64,000 nucleotides of DNA, taken from NCBI GenBank assembly GCA_032719365.1, contig CM064864.1, positions 1,726,317-1,790,316 on the forward strand, read 5' to 3'. Shown one piece after another: positions 1-10,294 of this stretch. The first letter of the stretch is position 1; every line of letters starts with the position of its first letter. The stretch is from Prinsepia uniflora (lineage: Eukaryota; Streptophyta; Magnoliopsida; Rosales; Rosaceae). A program made the translations under genes and the position numbers. Below the pieces are notes generated by a model. That model worked only from the letters and a program-made list of their open reading frames with translations, was not told the origin of the DNA and searched no databases.

Positions 1-2053
1 AGAACAACGAGCACATTGGCTCATCAGCAACCAATTGGAATCAAATAAAAAATAGAGTACATGACGAAAACCTAGCAGTAAAGAATTTCAACCAAAAACA
101 ATCTTGTAACTTATAGTTACCATTGGTTATATAATTTCGCTTACTGTATCATATTTACAGAATCTACTTCGCAATTCTGGCCCAACTTTCATAGAAGAGG
201 ATAGAGTCATGCTAATCTTCATACAAGGCTTGGGCTACACAATTGTTTTTGAATCTTTCTAAAACCTAACCTCCAAATGTGGCCCTTTTGAATCTGACTA
301 AAACCTAGCCTCCAAATGTGGGCCTCCTGTGCTCACTCAGACACTCCTCTCCTCACAAAGTAAGCTATGATGGCAATTTGGCAATGGACAACTTTAGCTC
401 CACGTCTCACTAGTCACTACTTCACTACTCATTGGTTTAAGACTCAGTCACTTACCCATGGATTTGATCTTTTGATAATGATCTATTCCAATGACTTTGA
501 TGAAAATCACTTTTAGTATGTTTTTTGGTGACCTTTTCTTTTCATGTCCTTTGTTTGCATGACATTCCACCCCACACAGAGCGCCCTTACACTCCGCACA
601 CATCATCATAAAAGGCTTAATAAAAATCAAAATCCACCCCAAAAAATTGAAAGAATATTTTCACACTAGTTCAAATCTTATCACGAAAAAAAGAAATAAG
701 TATATATATCGTCATAAAATGGATTTATACGTCACTCCGAGGTCCCAAATTCCAAGTTTAACTTTCATAAAAATGCCAAATTGATGTTTAGCGTGTATGA
801 TTCATTTTAAAAAAAATATATTTTTACAAAGAGAAAACTGTTGATACCGTACTTGAATTTTACATTAGTTTTAATTATTTTTTATGAACTTCATTATTAG
901 TAGCTAAAGTTTTTGAGCTTTAAATTAATATTAACTATCGTTTATGACTTTTACTATTATTTCATCAGTAGCAGACTTCCCTGAATTATGTTTAAATGTG
1001 TATTGACATTTATTTCGTTAAAATATATAATTATTTATGTTAAAATTAAGGATAAATTGTCTTTTTAAGTGTGTTTACAAGGACAAAATAAGGATAACAT
1101 TTAGGTTTCATTTATCTTGAGTGGAAGAAATTATATAAACACACTTAAAAATATAATTTTACCCTTATTTTTAATCAAAATAGTTATGAATTATAACAGA
1201 AGAACTGTCAATGCACATTTATGAATAACTCATAGATGTTTGCTACTAATATTGTAGTTCACGTACGATAGTTAAAATTAGTATAAAGTTCAGAGACGTC
1301 TGCTACTAATAATGAAGTTTATGGACAATAGCTAAACTTACTGTAAAATTCAACTACCATGACAATAAATTTTTCCTTTTTATATAAAAGAGATTTTATA
1401 TGATTGAACCCGATAAATTTTAATTCCACTTGACAGATGGGAGCAATTGCATTTTTTGGGCCAAAAACAAAATTTATTAGATATTATATTCTTGATGCTA
1501 TATAATCCATTCATTAAACAGAAAAGGGAAAATAGTAAAAACCAATATCTGTAATTTATGCACAAAATCGGCGTTACAATTAAAGCCGTATTAAAAACAA
1601 TGCCTACATCCTTCATTTTGAATATCCAATGCAATACTCGCCGTTCCAGTGTCATTATTTCCATTTAAGCCCCCATTCATTCAACTTAATTGCAAAGTCA
1701 TCCCAATTATCGCCACGTTTCAATCGTATTTGCGCGAGTATAAATTCAACGCACTCGATCGAGTACGTGAAGCGACACTGTTTGGCGTGGCGTATTTGTT
1801 TCCCTCGTTTTGTTTGTTCAAAATTCAAAAACGACCCAACAACGCCATTCGTCACTCTCTCTTATCTCTTATTGTTCACTGAATAAATCACCTAAAAACA
1901 AAACCAAGAAGAAGCTAGGGTTTTGAATTTTTCTTTTCCCTAATTTCTTCCTTTTTTTTTTCTTGATCGATGTTATGCTCGCTGTTGAATCGTGAATTAG
2001 GGCGTCTGTGCAGATCGGCTTTGAGATTTCTTGACAGGTCTGTTTCGGGAGCT
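1..2053. other. Intergenic region upstream of the JASON-like gene
   Basis: No coding region could be supported here. Positions 251-325 hold a short imperfect direct duplication of a phrase containing 'cctccaaatgtg'. Positions 841-1365 form a large imperfect inverted repeat, listed separately. The last 350 bases become less AT-rich, and the stretch from about 1850 to 2053 has the pyrimidine-rich look of a plant promoter and 5' leader. A short upstream ATG at 1973, in front of the chosen start at 2054, could act as an upstream reading frame; this is inference. Confidence 0.6.
841..1365. repeat. Fold-back (MITE-like) inverted repeat, about 525 bp
   Basis: The left arm (about 841-1083) and the reverse complement of the right arm (about 1138-1365) match over most of their length. 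Both carry 'TTGAATTTTACA', then 'AACTTCATTATTAGTAGC', then 'TTAACTATCGT', then 'TGTGTATTGACA'/'TGTGCATTGACA', and meet near 'TTTTTAAGTGTGTTTA'. The loop is only about 50 bp. There is no coding capacity. I could not define a clean target-site duplication, so the class of element is open. The RNA would fold into a long imperfect hairpin. Confidence 0.7.
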
Positions 2054-4861
2054 ATGGGCTGCTTCTTCGGTTGCTTTAGGGTCAAAGACGACCGTAATCT
2101 CCGCTCTCGACCTCATATCGTCACACAATCTTCTCGGAACAACCCGGCGGTATGCTTTCTGTTAAGTTCCCGAGAAAAAATGGGAAAATGTTTCTTTTTC
2201 TTCCCATGTCAGTGTCTCTTTACGGTTTTATGAATTACCATAATTCCAGTGAAGTTTTGAGGAAGTAAGAGCCAATTTAGGGCTAATCATGTGGTTGATC
2301 TTGAATTGGATAAGAAAGGATATTGTAGATTAGATAGATTTTTAATTTTAATTTGGCCTCTGAGGAGATCGTTGAAATGGAGCAAAAAAATGTTTCAATT
2401 TGCTACCATTGTGCTCTGATTCCTTTTCTTAGCTGCCAAACAGTGGATTACTGTTTATGTTCCCCTTTTTTAGCTGCGAAAATAGTTTATTAGTGAGTTA
2501 TGTCTAATACAACACTGAATTCTTGCTTCTTGTTTCCCATGTTAAATCAGGAAGTTGTTATCTCCCAAAACCGCTTGTCTTCACTATTTTTAGCCGAAGG
2601 TATGATCCTATCAACTATGTTTTTCAATCAGAGTCTGCAAATATCATTGCTGATTTTTTGTTCTTTTTCTTTTTGGGTTTGTAATTGTATATAACTCTCA
2701 TAGAAAAACCAGGTTCTCCAAGTGAAGATAGAGAAAGTCCTTGTCATGGGTCGCCACAAATTGACAAGGATCTCCGGAATGAGGTATGATTTTGGGATTT
2801 TCGAAACATTGGTCATGTGTATTCCAACTTTTTACTTGGTTTTTTCCCTTTACGAGCTAGAACATTAATGTTTGATGTCGCCTGTGCAGATAATCAATAT
2901 AACAGTTACGATTGGATTATCTGGCTGGCCAATTCTTAGATAATACGAATGTAGTAGGGGTGTTTTTGCCAATCAGTTTGCTGGTTGGTTTTAAAAAAAA
3001 TGACCCTCCCAAGTTTTCCATGTAAAATAAGGCTACTTTATGTACTGACCTCCAAGTTTTGCTGCAAAAAATGACCCTCTTTTGAGTAAAGAAACAATCG
3101 TCAATTTTTGACGTCTTCTGCCTTATAAGCTAAGGGGAATTCGTAGCAGTCGCCGGTGCTTTAATTCCACTTGTGCGCACTAAATTTTATCTCATTGTTT
3201 CTAGTTACAATCTTTTGGTTACATGTCTAAGTTAGTGCATTTCTCGTACTGTTGAAAAATGCTTGCTTTACTAATCACCACCCCTTAATGTGCAGGCCAA
3301 GTTTCTTAAAGCATGTGGTACCTTAGTGGAGACCCCGGTTGAAATTCGGAAAGCCTCTTCAAAGTTAAATGGCTCACCCCCTCGTTATACAGGTTCCGAG
3401 CCTCCAAAGTTCAACTCATGGCTTCCCAACACTTCCATTAAAAAATTGCAACAGGAAGACCAACCAGACCAACCCCCTACACCTGTCAAACTTATTGAAG
3501 AGTGGGGAAATGGTTCAGGTGCTTCGGAAACACCTAGCAGGTTCTAACTGTTTGGTTTTCGGGCTGCTGTTTATTACTTTCTTATTTAATATTTGAAATT
3601 TGAAAAACATGATTTCCAGGACTTGCTTCCTTATAATTTTGGTTTTATTTCCCTAAAAGAAGATAGTTTCTGACATTTGTCCAATTTGCTTTGCTTTCTA
3701 TAGTTGCATATCGAACCAGCAGAATATTGGAAGAAGCTCTATCCTCTCTACTGAAAGTAGTGAAATTGGTACCCATTCAACAGTGAGGTATCATTCTAAT
3801 CGGTCTGAGAACGTTGTAACTCCAGATGTTCAGTGCAGAAGCAAGGCTGTTCGTTTTGAATGCGATGCAGATACAAATTCCTCCAGAGGTTCTTCATCCG
3901 AAAATTATAGCCGGAGTTCAAAAGTATGTGAAACTCCAGGAAATAAGAGCATATCAAAGCTTTCAGTTTATCCAACCCCAGTAACTCTGTCTGATGAGAT
4001 GCAGACACCAGGAACTGTTTTCCCTGCAAACCTGGAAAATTTTCCAAATGGGAAGTCACGAATCAGGTCCCAGTATGTGTATTCAGTGCAAAACCCTGTA
4101 CAAGGCATCTCTCAATGTAATGCATTGAAAGACGAAGATTCTAACACACATGGACTTTCAGATGAGCCAAGAGATTCCCTTAACCACTCCCCTATATCTG
4201 AAGAGCGTGTAAAATCTGTCCAACAGTTAAATGTGGAGGCAAGTTTATCCTCCTGGCTGAAGCCAGTCACTCAAGGTGACAACAATCAATTTGGTTATGT
4301 TCCTGGTCAAACTCGTCATTTTGGAAGAACTCCTGGGGACAGGCCTATCATCGGGCTTGTTGCTACTCACTGGAATGAAGATGAGACTTCTCGTATCTCT
4401 CCCAAGTGGTGGGATGGGAATGGAATCCCAAACTCAACCAATAAGTACAAGGAGGTATGCCAAACTGCTTTACAATTTCTTTTGCATCCTTCCAATCTTC
4501 GAATCAGCCTCTGAATTAATTTTCGAATTTTCAGGATCAGAAGGTAAGTTGGCATGCAACCCCATTTGAGGAGAGGTTAGAAAAGGCATTGTCTGAAGAA
4601 AGTTTCATCTCGCAGAGGTATTAGTGCTTCTTATGTCTTATGTATCCGAGCTTCAAACTTGCTTTCCCAAGAGTGGTTTTTGTGCTTTGAACCCCAGTTC
4701 TGGCCTCCTTAATGGCAAAAAATCTGACTATGTACTTTATTTGGTTATGCAGAAAACATATTGAAGGAAAACCAATAGTGTTCGATGAGAGTGAGGAAAG
4801 CGACACTGCTCTTTCTCAGTTGCAATCTTCTTCCCAACCCAAGTCAGTGGTTTCATTCTGA
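2054..4861 (+). CDS. JASON: JASON-like protein (meiotic spindle organisation)
   Basis: Seven exons: 2054-2149, 2551-2599, 2713-2783, 3296-3540, 3704-4454, 4535-4617, 4753-4861. All introns have GT/AG ends and phases agree, giving 467 aa, close to the family's usual length. The start was chosen because it opens with MGCFFGCFRVKDDR, the hallmark N-terminus of plant JASON proteins. Other family features are KLIEEWGNGSGASETP (end of exon 4), RPIIGLVATHWN (exon 5) and the basic/acidic tail (WHATPFEERL, FDESEESDTA). In Arabidopsis JASON is needed for spindle orientation at male meiosis II and limits unreduced pollen; that role here is inferred from homology. No transmembrane segment is seen; the Gly2/Cys3 start could suit lipid modification, which is only a suggestion. 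Exon 4 ends at a weak donor (AG|GTTCTA). Confidence 0.9.
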
Positions 4862-6210
4862 TGAACAATGGAGGTGTCTATGTCTATCTCATTTTGTTGT
4901 TTGTTACGCATGAGGTTTGTTGTTGATGGAGTTGAGCTCTTCAAAACCTTAATTTGAAGTTTCCTTCTTGATGGTCATGGTGAAGTTGGATTACATCAAG
5001 CCATTAAACGATTAAATTGGATTCTGGAAATTTTACTGGTGTCTCAATATAGTTGATCCTGGCAGCATACTGAGCTGCTTCGAATGTACAGAACTATTGG
5101 AAAGTCTTTATCTCCGGCATTTGGATTATTAACTTATGCCCCAAATTCTCTCTCTATCCTTCTATGTTGATCTAATTATGAATGCTGAAAATTTCAGGCA
5201 AAAAACATTTAAAGTTCGATGTTACTACATCTTTCTACGATAATAATATTATTCATCTATTCATATTATAACATTCGATATTAGTATATCTTTCTACAAT
5301 AATAATATTATTTATCTGTTCATATTATAACATTTGTATATTAGCATGCCCGGAAAATTCACCCTCTTTGTTTTGGTTTTCACACTATTTATGTTTCTAT
5401 GATGGCCCAAGAACATCAACCTAAGAGGCTTTTGAATTTTTAGGTATTGAAACGAGTTTTAGGTGTCTGAATTTTGATATAACGATATAAAAAATGGATT
5501 TTCATATATATTAGATATCGATATCGATTTTAACCAAATCCCATATAGTCTACGTGTCATGATTTCCCATTTCACGAAAATAACAACTGAAGGGGATCAT
5601 GATTTCCCATTTCACATTTTATAGTTTTCAATCTGAATAACGTTTGATTCCATTGCTGCTCGCCTGAGCTCTTCTCCGTCTCTCTTTCACTCTCCACGCT
5701 GCCCACCTCGAACCCGTGGCACCTTATGATGATTTCTGAAAGTTCCATTTTTCTTTCAATACATATTTCTCTTAGGTTTTTCATTAATTAAATTCTTGTC
5801 TGGATTGTTTGTTCTTCCATGTTTAATTTTCTTCTCGTAACATTTTCTTCGATAACCCATGAAATCAATCTGGGTTTTGGGGTGGGTTTAACTTTTACAG
5901 GCCATTTTTGGGGTATTCTTTCTATAACATTGCCAACTATAGAGTTTTAGTAAAGAAAATAATGGTAGATGGGTGAATGATCACTTTAATAGTGACAATA
6001 CCAGCATTCAAAGTTTATATAGTTTATGCAACTGATTCGAATCAACTTTTTCTGTAAATTTGAAATGGTTTTTAGTACAGATTTATTGATTATATTCCTA
6101 GTTGAGTGATATCATCTGGAGACTTTAGGCACCTTGGTCCTTACTGGTCCTTCTTATATTCTGTTTAAGACTAATACGCCGTAGCACCTTGGTTCGTACT
6201 GGTCCTTCGT

Positions 6211-6369
6211 ACTGGTCCTTCTTATACTAAACTTTCATGGTTGGGTCCCAGTCACGGACTATTTCAGAACGGGTACATGCATGTGGGTCCTTACTGGTCC
6301 TTCTTATACTAAACTTTCATGGTTGGGTCCCAGTCAGGGACTATTTCAGAATGGGTACATGCATGTGGT
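6211..6369. repeat. 82-bp tandem duplication in the promoter region of the first GST
   Basis: Copy 1 is 6211-6292 and copy 2 is 6293-6369 (slightly short). They differ at only a few bases (CAGTCAC/CAGTCAG, AGAAC/AGAAT). Further partial copies of 'ACTGGTCCTTC' occur at about 6143 and 6198, so the block looks like a small expansion. It lies about 200-360 bp upstream of the GST start codon at 6568. Confidence 0.85.
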
Positions 6370-6485
6370 CAATATCAGTAATTTTTTCTGACTTCTGAAA
6401 GAGCTAGAGACCGAAGGCAAATTTGGTACGTCTACTTTATTATAGAAATGCCTGCTTTAAGATATGGTGAAAAAGCTCAAGGGTC

Positions 6486-6492
6486 TATATAA
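6486..6492 (+). promoter_or_regulatory. Probable TATA box of the first GST gene
   Basis: TATATAA lies 82 bp upstream of the ATG. It is followed by a leader (AACCAAAAGC...CTGCAATCT) that is also found downstream of the TATAAAA of the second GST, so the core promoter and 5' leader were duplicated with the coding region. Confidence 0.55.
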
Positions 6493-6567
6493 CTGGGAAC
6501 CAAAAGCAATTCTGCAATCTGTATAAATATCTAAATTCTTGGTTTCTCAATTTTCGAAACAACTACA

Positions 6568-7893
6568 ATGGTGGTAAAGGTGTATGGCCCTTTCTTTGCT
6601 TCACCGAAGCGTGTGCTAGTATGTCTTGTTGAGAAGGAGGTTGAATTTGAGACCTTCCCCATTGATATCTTCAAGGGAGAGCACAAAGACCCTGAATTTC
6701 TCAAATTACAGGTTAGCTCTAGCTATTCATTCAATTGTCAATTTTGATTCGTCCTCATGATCACTTTGGAAACTGTATATTAATTTTGCAAGTGTTTGTC
6801 TTCAATTGTAGCCCTTTGGACAAGTTCCTGTTATCCAAGATGGGGATTATACTCTATATGGTATTTTTTTTCTTGAATTCTATATTTAAGTTTATTGATT
6901 TGCATACTTTCTTGCTTGCATATGGTAAATCTTAATTTGTTCAATGATAATCGTCTTTTGTTTCGTTCTTAGATATAGGTTGAAAATTGTGAAAAGGGCT
7001 AGTATAGTATGATAGGAAATTTTCTATCTCGAAAGAAGGCAAACGTGCTATGTTCATACACCATGCATGAAAACCACATTGATAATGCAGAATTTTCAAT
7101 TTTAAGTTTAATTTGTGTTTCAGATTAGAACCCTGATACCTTGTTTCCAGCGCTGTAGGCCTGTAGTATACACTATACACCCCAGTATTTATGAAATGTG
7201 TATTTACTTTGAACTTTTGCGTTGAATTTCCTGGGCTATAGTATATACTATATTCTATATACTATACAAATTGATAGGGTTTGGCTATAATCAAAGGCCT
7301 AGAGTAGGACCACATATAACATTAGATTTTGGGGACCTATAAAATGAAAATTGTGTCATGCACTTGTTCATTGGTTTCTTGTCTACATCCATGTAATCTT
7401 ATAAATTTTCTTCAATCTAACTGGCCAAATTTGATCTGCAGAGTCACGCGCAATCATAAGGTACTATGCGGAAAAATACAAGTCCCAAGGGACTGATTTG
7501 CTGGGCAAGACAATTGAGGAAAGAGGTCTTGTTGAACAATGGCTAGAGGTTGAAGCAAGCAACTATCACCCTCCACTCTACAACTTAGTCATGCAGATTT
7601 TGTTTCACCCGAAATTGGGACTTCCTCAAGACCTAAAGCTCATTCAGGAGAGTGAACAAAAGCTTGGCAAGGTGTTGGACATTTACGAGGAGAGGCTGTC
7701 GAAGAGCAAGTACTTAGCTGGTGATTTTTTCAGCCTTGCTGATCTTAGCCACCTTCCATTGACCTACTACTTGGCAAATAGTATGGGGAAGGAATATATG
7801 ATAAAGGACAGGAAGCATGTCTCTGCTTGGTGGGATAATATTAGCAGCAGACCTTCTTGGAAGAAGGTTCTTGAGTTTGGTGCCCCATTTTAA
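6568..7893 (+). CDS. Glutathione S-transferase, phi class (GSTF9/10-like), copy 1
   Basis: Three exons, 6568-6711, 6812-6860 and 7442-7893, give 214 aa, the usual length and intron pattern for phi GSTs. The N-terminal thioredoxin-like domain (residues 1-80) begins MVVKVYGP and carries the Ser of ASPKR (about residue 12), where phi GSTs hold the catalytic serine. Glutathione-site motifs follow: QPFGQVPVIQDGD and YESRAIIRYYAEKY. The helical C-terminal domain carries KSKYLAGDFFSLADLSHLP, the N-capping region typical of GSTs. The C-terminus (IKDRKHVSAWWDNISSRPSWKKV) matches what I recall of Arabidopsis GSTF9/GSTF10. It should be cytosolic, conjugating glutathione to electrophiles or reducing peroxides; the substrate is unknown. 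It is the upstream member of a tandem pair. Confidence 0.95.
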
Positions 7894-8835
7894 GGAATCG
7901 GATGAATTTTTTGCATGCAACGAGTTACGAGTGTATACTATGTTGGTCTTGTATTAACCTTGTATTTTCCAAGATAAATAATCTCAAAGTACTTGTGGGA
8001 ATAAAAGCATTTTTGCTGGATCTGCAACTAAGGATATCAATATACTTCCTACTTCTGTTTAATGTAATGAGTGAATGTGATGTTTTGTGACTATGTATGG
8101 ATTCTGTGACTGATTAATTGAGTGCACCATTAAAATTCTTGATGGGATATAAAATTCCTTATGGGCTGGGCTTCATAAATATCCTATTAATTTCTTTGTG
8201 GCTCAATCTAAATCTAATGCCAATAAAGATTTTAGGTTTGATCTTGACATAGGTTTTAGGGTACGTTTGTGACATAGGTTGTAGTGCAGTTTCAACTTGC
8301 TAACAATTATAGTTTACTCCAACTAGTGGTTTTAACTATTTCCAATTGTATTTTACTGCTATATTCCTACTAGGTAATCTTAATTATTTTCGATTATATA
8401 TTACCGTATCTTTTTGGAGACTTTGTACTAAATTTCAACACACAAACTTTCATTTTCAGTTATCCCCATTCAATGTACCACTTTGGCACGTTCTCAATCG
8501 GTCGTGGCCGGATGGCCCTATTTGATACTACCATATTTTTGTTTTTCAACGATATACCATATTAGAGTATTTACTTCATGTATGCAAAATTATCAAAAAC
8601 CAAAAAAGAAAAAAAACCAAACCTTTCCTGTAAGCATGTGATCCAGGGCATGTTTTCCACTTGATATTAGCATGTCATGCCATGTGCTTCACACCCTAGT
8701 AATGCAAACAGAGTCCCAGAGAGAGAGTGCAAGAAACACTGAAGAAGTGGAGAGTGTATAAAAGTAGATCAGAACCAAAAGCTAGACTGCAATCTCTGAT
8801 CTAAAATTTTTAGGTTCGCTTTGAAAATCGCAAAA
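7894..8835. other. Spacer between the tandem GST genes
   Basis: No gene is seen. The first part should contain the 3' UTR of the first GST. The last 130 bp contain the promoter of the second GST. Confidence 0.6.
8757..8763 (+). promoter_or_regulatory. Probable TATA box of the second GST gene
   Basis: TATAAAA lies 79 bp upstream of the ATG at 8836, with the duplicated leader words ACCAAAAGC and CTGCAATCT downstream, as in the first GST. A purine-rich GAGAGAGAG tract lies just upstream. Confidence 0.6.
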
Positions 8836-10294
8836 ATGGTGGTAAAGGTGTATGGGCCTGCCTATGCCTCCCCAAAGCGGGTGCTAGTGTGCCTTGTTGA
8901 GAAAGAGGTCGACTTTGAGACCGTCCCCGTTGATCTCCTAAAGGGAGAGCACAAAAACCCTGAATTCCTAAAATTGCAGGTTACTTTAATTTTCTATAAG
9001 CTCAATTCTTTGGAACTCATTATATGTAGTGTGAGTGCTGATCGATCTTAATTTATTTTTATCTGTCTTTAAATGCAGCCCTTTGGATCAGTTCCTGTCA
9101 TTCAAGATGGGGATTATACTTTATATGGTATTTTGAGCTTTCTTGCAAGCTAGCAAATGATGAATCTTTAATTCGGGGATGAAAATTGGCTTAAAAGTTG
9201 ATTACTTTAGTGATCTTTTAACATTTCATTTTGTGGGCTTACTTTGATTTTTCATTTGAAACTGTGTGGAGCATCAAATTGAAATGTTGGGGGAAGCAAA
9301 AAAGTTATAGAACTTTGTTTGACAACTGGATTCTCGCTTAATTTTATTATTTTAGTGATCTTTGAACATTCCCTTTTGTGGGTTTACTTCAATTGCTCAT
9401 TTCAAACTGTGTGGAGCATCAAATTGACATTGGAATGGTTGAGAAGCAAGAAAGTTATGAACTTGTTCACTGGTTTCTCACTTTCTCAAAATTTACTTTA
9501 AATTTCAGTACGGTGTTCTTTAGCATTTAATTTTGCGGTTTTACTTAAATTCTTCATTTGAAACTGTGTGGAGCATCAATTTAACATTGGAATGTTGGGG
9601 ATGCAAGAAAGTCATGAAGTCACTGGTTTCCCACTTCCTTAACATTTATAAGTCTATGACTTTAGTGATCTTTTTTAACATTGGTTTTGTGGGTATACTT
9701 TGATTCTTCATTTGAAACTGTGTGGACCATCATATTGGCATTGAAATGTTTGGAGAAGCAAGGAAGTTATTAAAAACACTGGTTTATCAGCATCAAAATG
9801 ATATTCTAACAAGTTCTTGCTAATATTGTCTTTGATTTGTAGAATCGCGCGCGATCATTAGGTACTATGCAGAAAAATACAAGTCTCAAGGGACTGATTT
9901 GCTGGGAAAGACAATAGAGGAAAGAGGGCTTGTGGAACAATGGCTAGAGACCGAAGCGCACAACTTCCAGCCACCACTTTACAATTTGGTCCTTCACATT
10001 TTGTTTGCTGAGGTCTTGGGTTTCCCTGCAGACCCCAAGATCATTCAAGAGAGTGAAGAAAAGTTAGGCAAAGTGTTGGACATTTATGAGGAGAGGCTGT
10101 CAAAGAGCAAGTACTTGGCTGGTGATTTCTTCAGCCTTGCTGATCTCAGTCACCTGCCATTTACTCAGTACTTGGTGGCTAATCTGGGGAAAGACTATAT
10201 GATTAAGGACAGAAAGCATGTTTCTGCTTGGTGGGATGATATTAGCAACAGACCATCTTGGAAGAAGGTCCTCCAATTTGGTAACCCATTTTAA
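8836..10294 (+). CDS. Glutathione S-transferase, phi class (GSTF9/10-like), copy 2
   Basis: Three exons, 8836-8979, 9079-9127 and 9843-10294, are identical in size to those of the upstream copy (144, 49 and 452 nt), giving 214 aa. It has MVVKVYGPAYASPKR (catalytic Ser about residue 12), QPFGSVPVIQDGD, YESRAIIRYYAEKY and SKYLAGDFFSLADLSHLP. It differs from copy 1 mainly in the substrate-side helices: EAHNFQPPLYNLVLHILFAEVLGFPADPK replaces EASNYHPPLYNLVMQILFHPKLGLPQDLK. Those changes in the hydrophobic site suggest different substrate preference (inference). Intron 2 is 715 bp and is filled with a four-copy tandem repeat. Both copies look intact. Confidence 0.95.
9195..9805. repeat. Four-copy tandem repeat of about 150 bp in intron 2 of the second GST
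   Basis: The anchor word AAACTGTGTGGA recurs at about 9259, 9404, 9561 and 9715, spacings of 145, 157 and 154 bp. Each unit also shows a form of 'TTTAGTGATCTTT..AACATT', 'TTTTGTGGGTTTACTT', 'TTCATTTGAAACTGTG' and 'GAAGCAAGAAAGTTAT', then a variant of 'CACTGGTTTCTCAC'. The copies are diverged. The unit is absent from the matching intron of copy 1, so it expanded after or independently of the gene duplication. Confidence 0.9.

Larger units (their letters stand above)
4862..6567. other. Intergenic region between JASON-like gene and first GST
   Basis: No gene is seen. Positions 5216-5340 hold two imperfect copies of a unit of about 65 bp containing 'CTTTCTAC[GA]ATAATAATATTATT'. Positions 6211-6369 hold an 82-bp tandem duplication (separate entry). 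The end of the region is the promoter and leader of the first GST. Confidence 0.6.
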
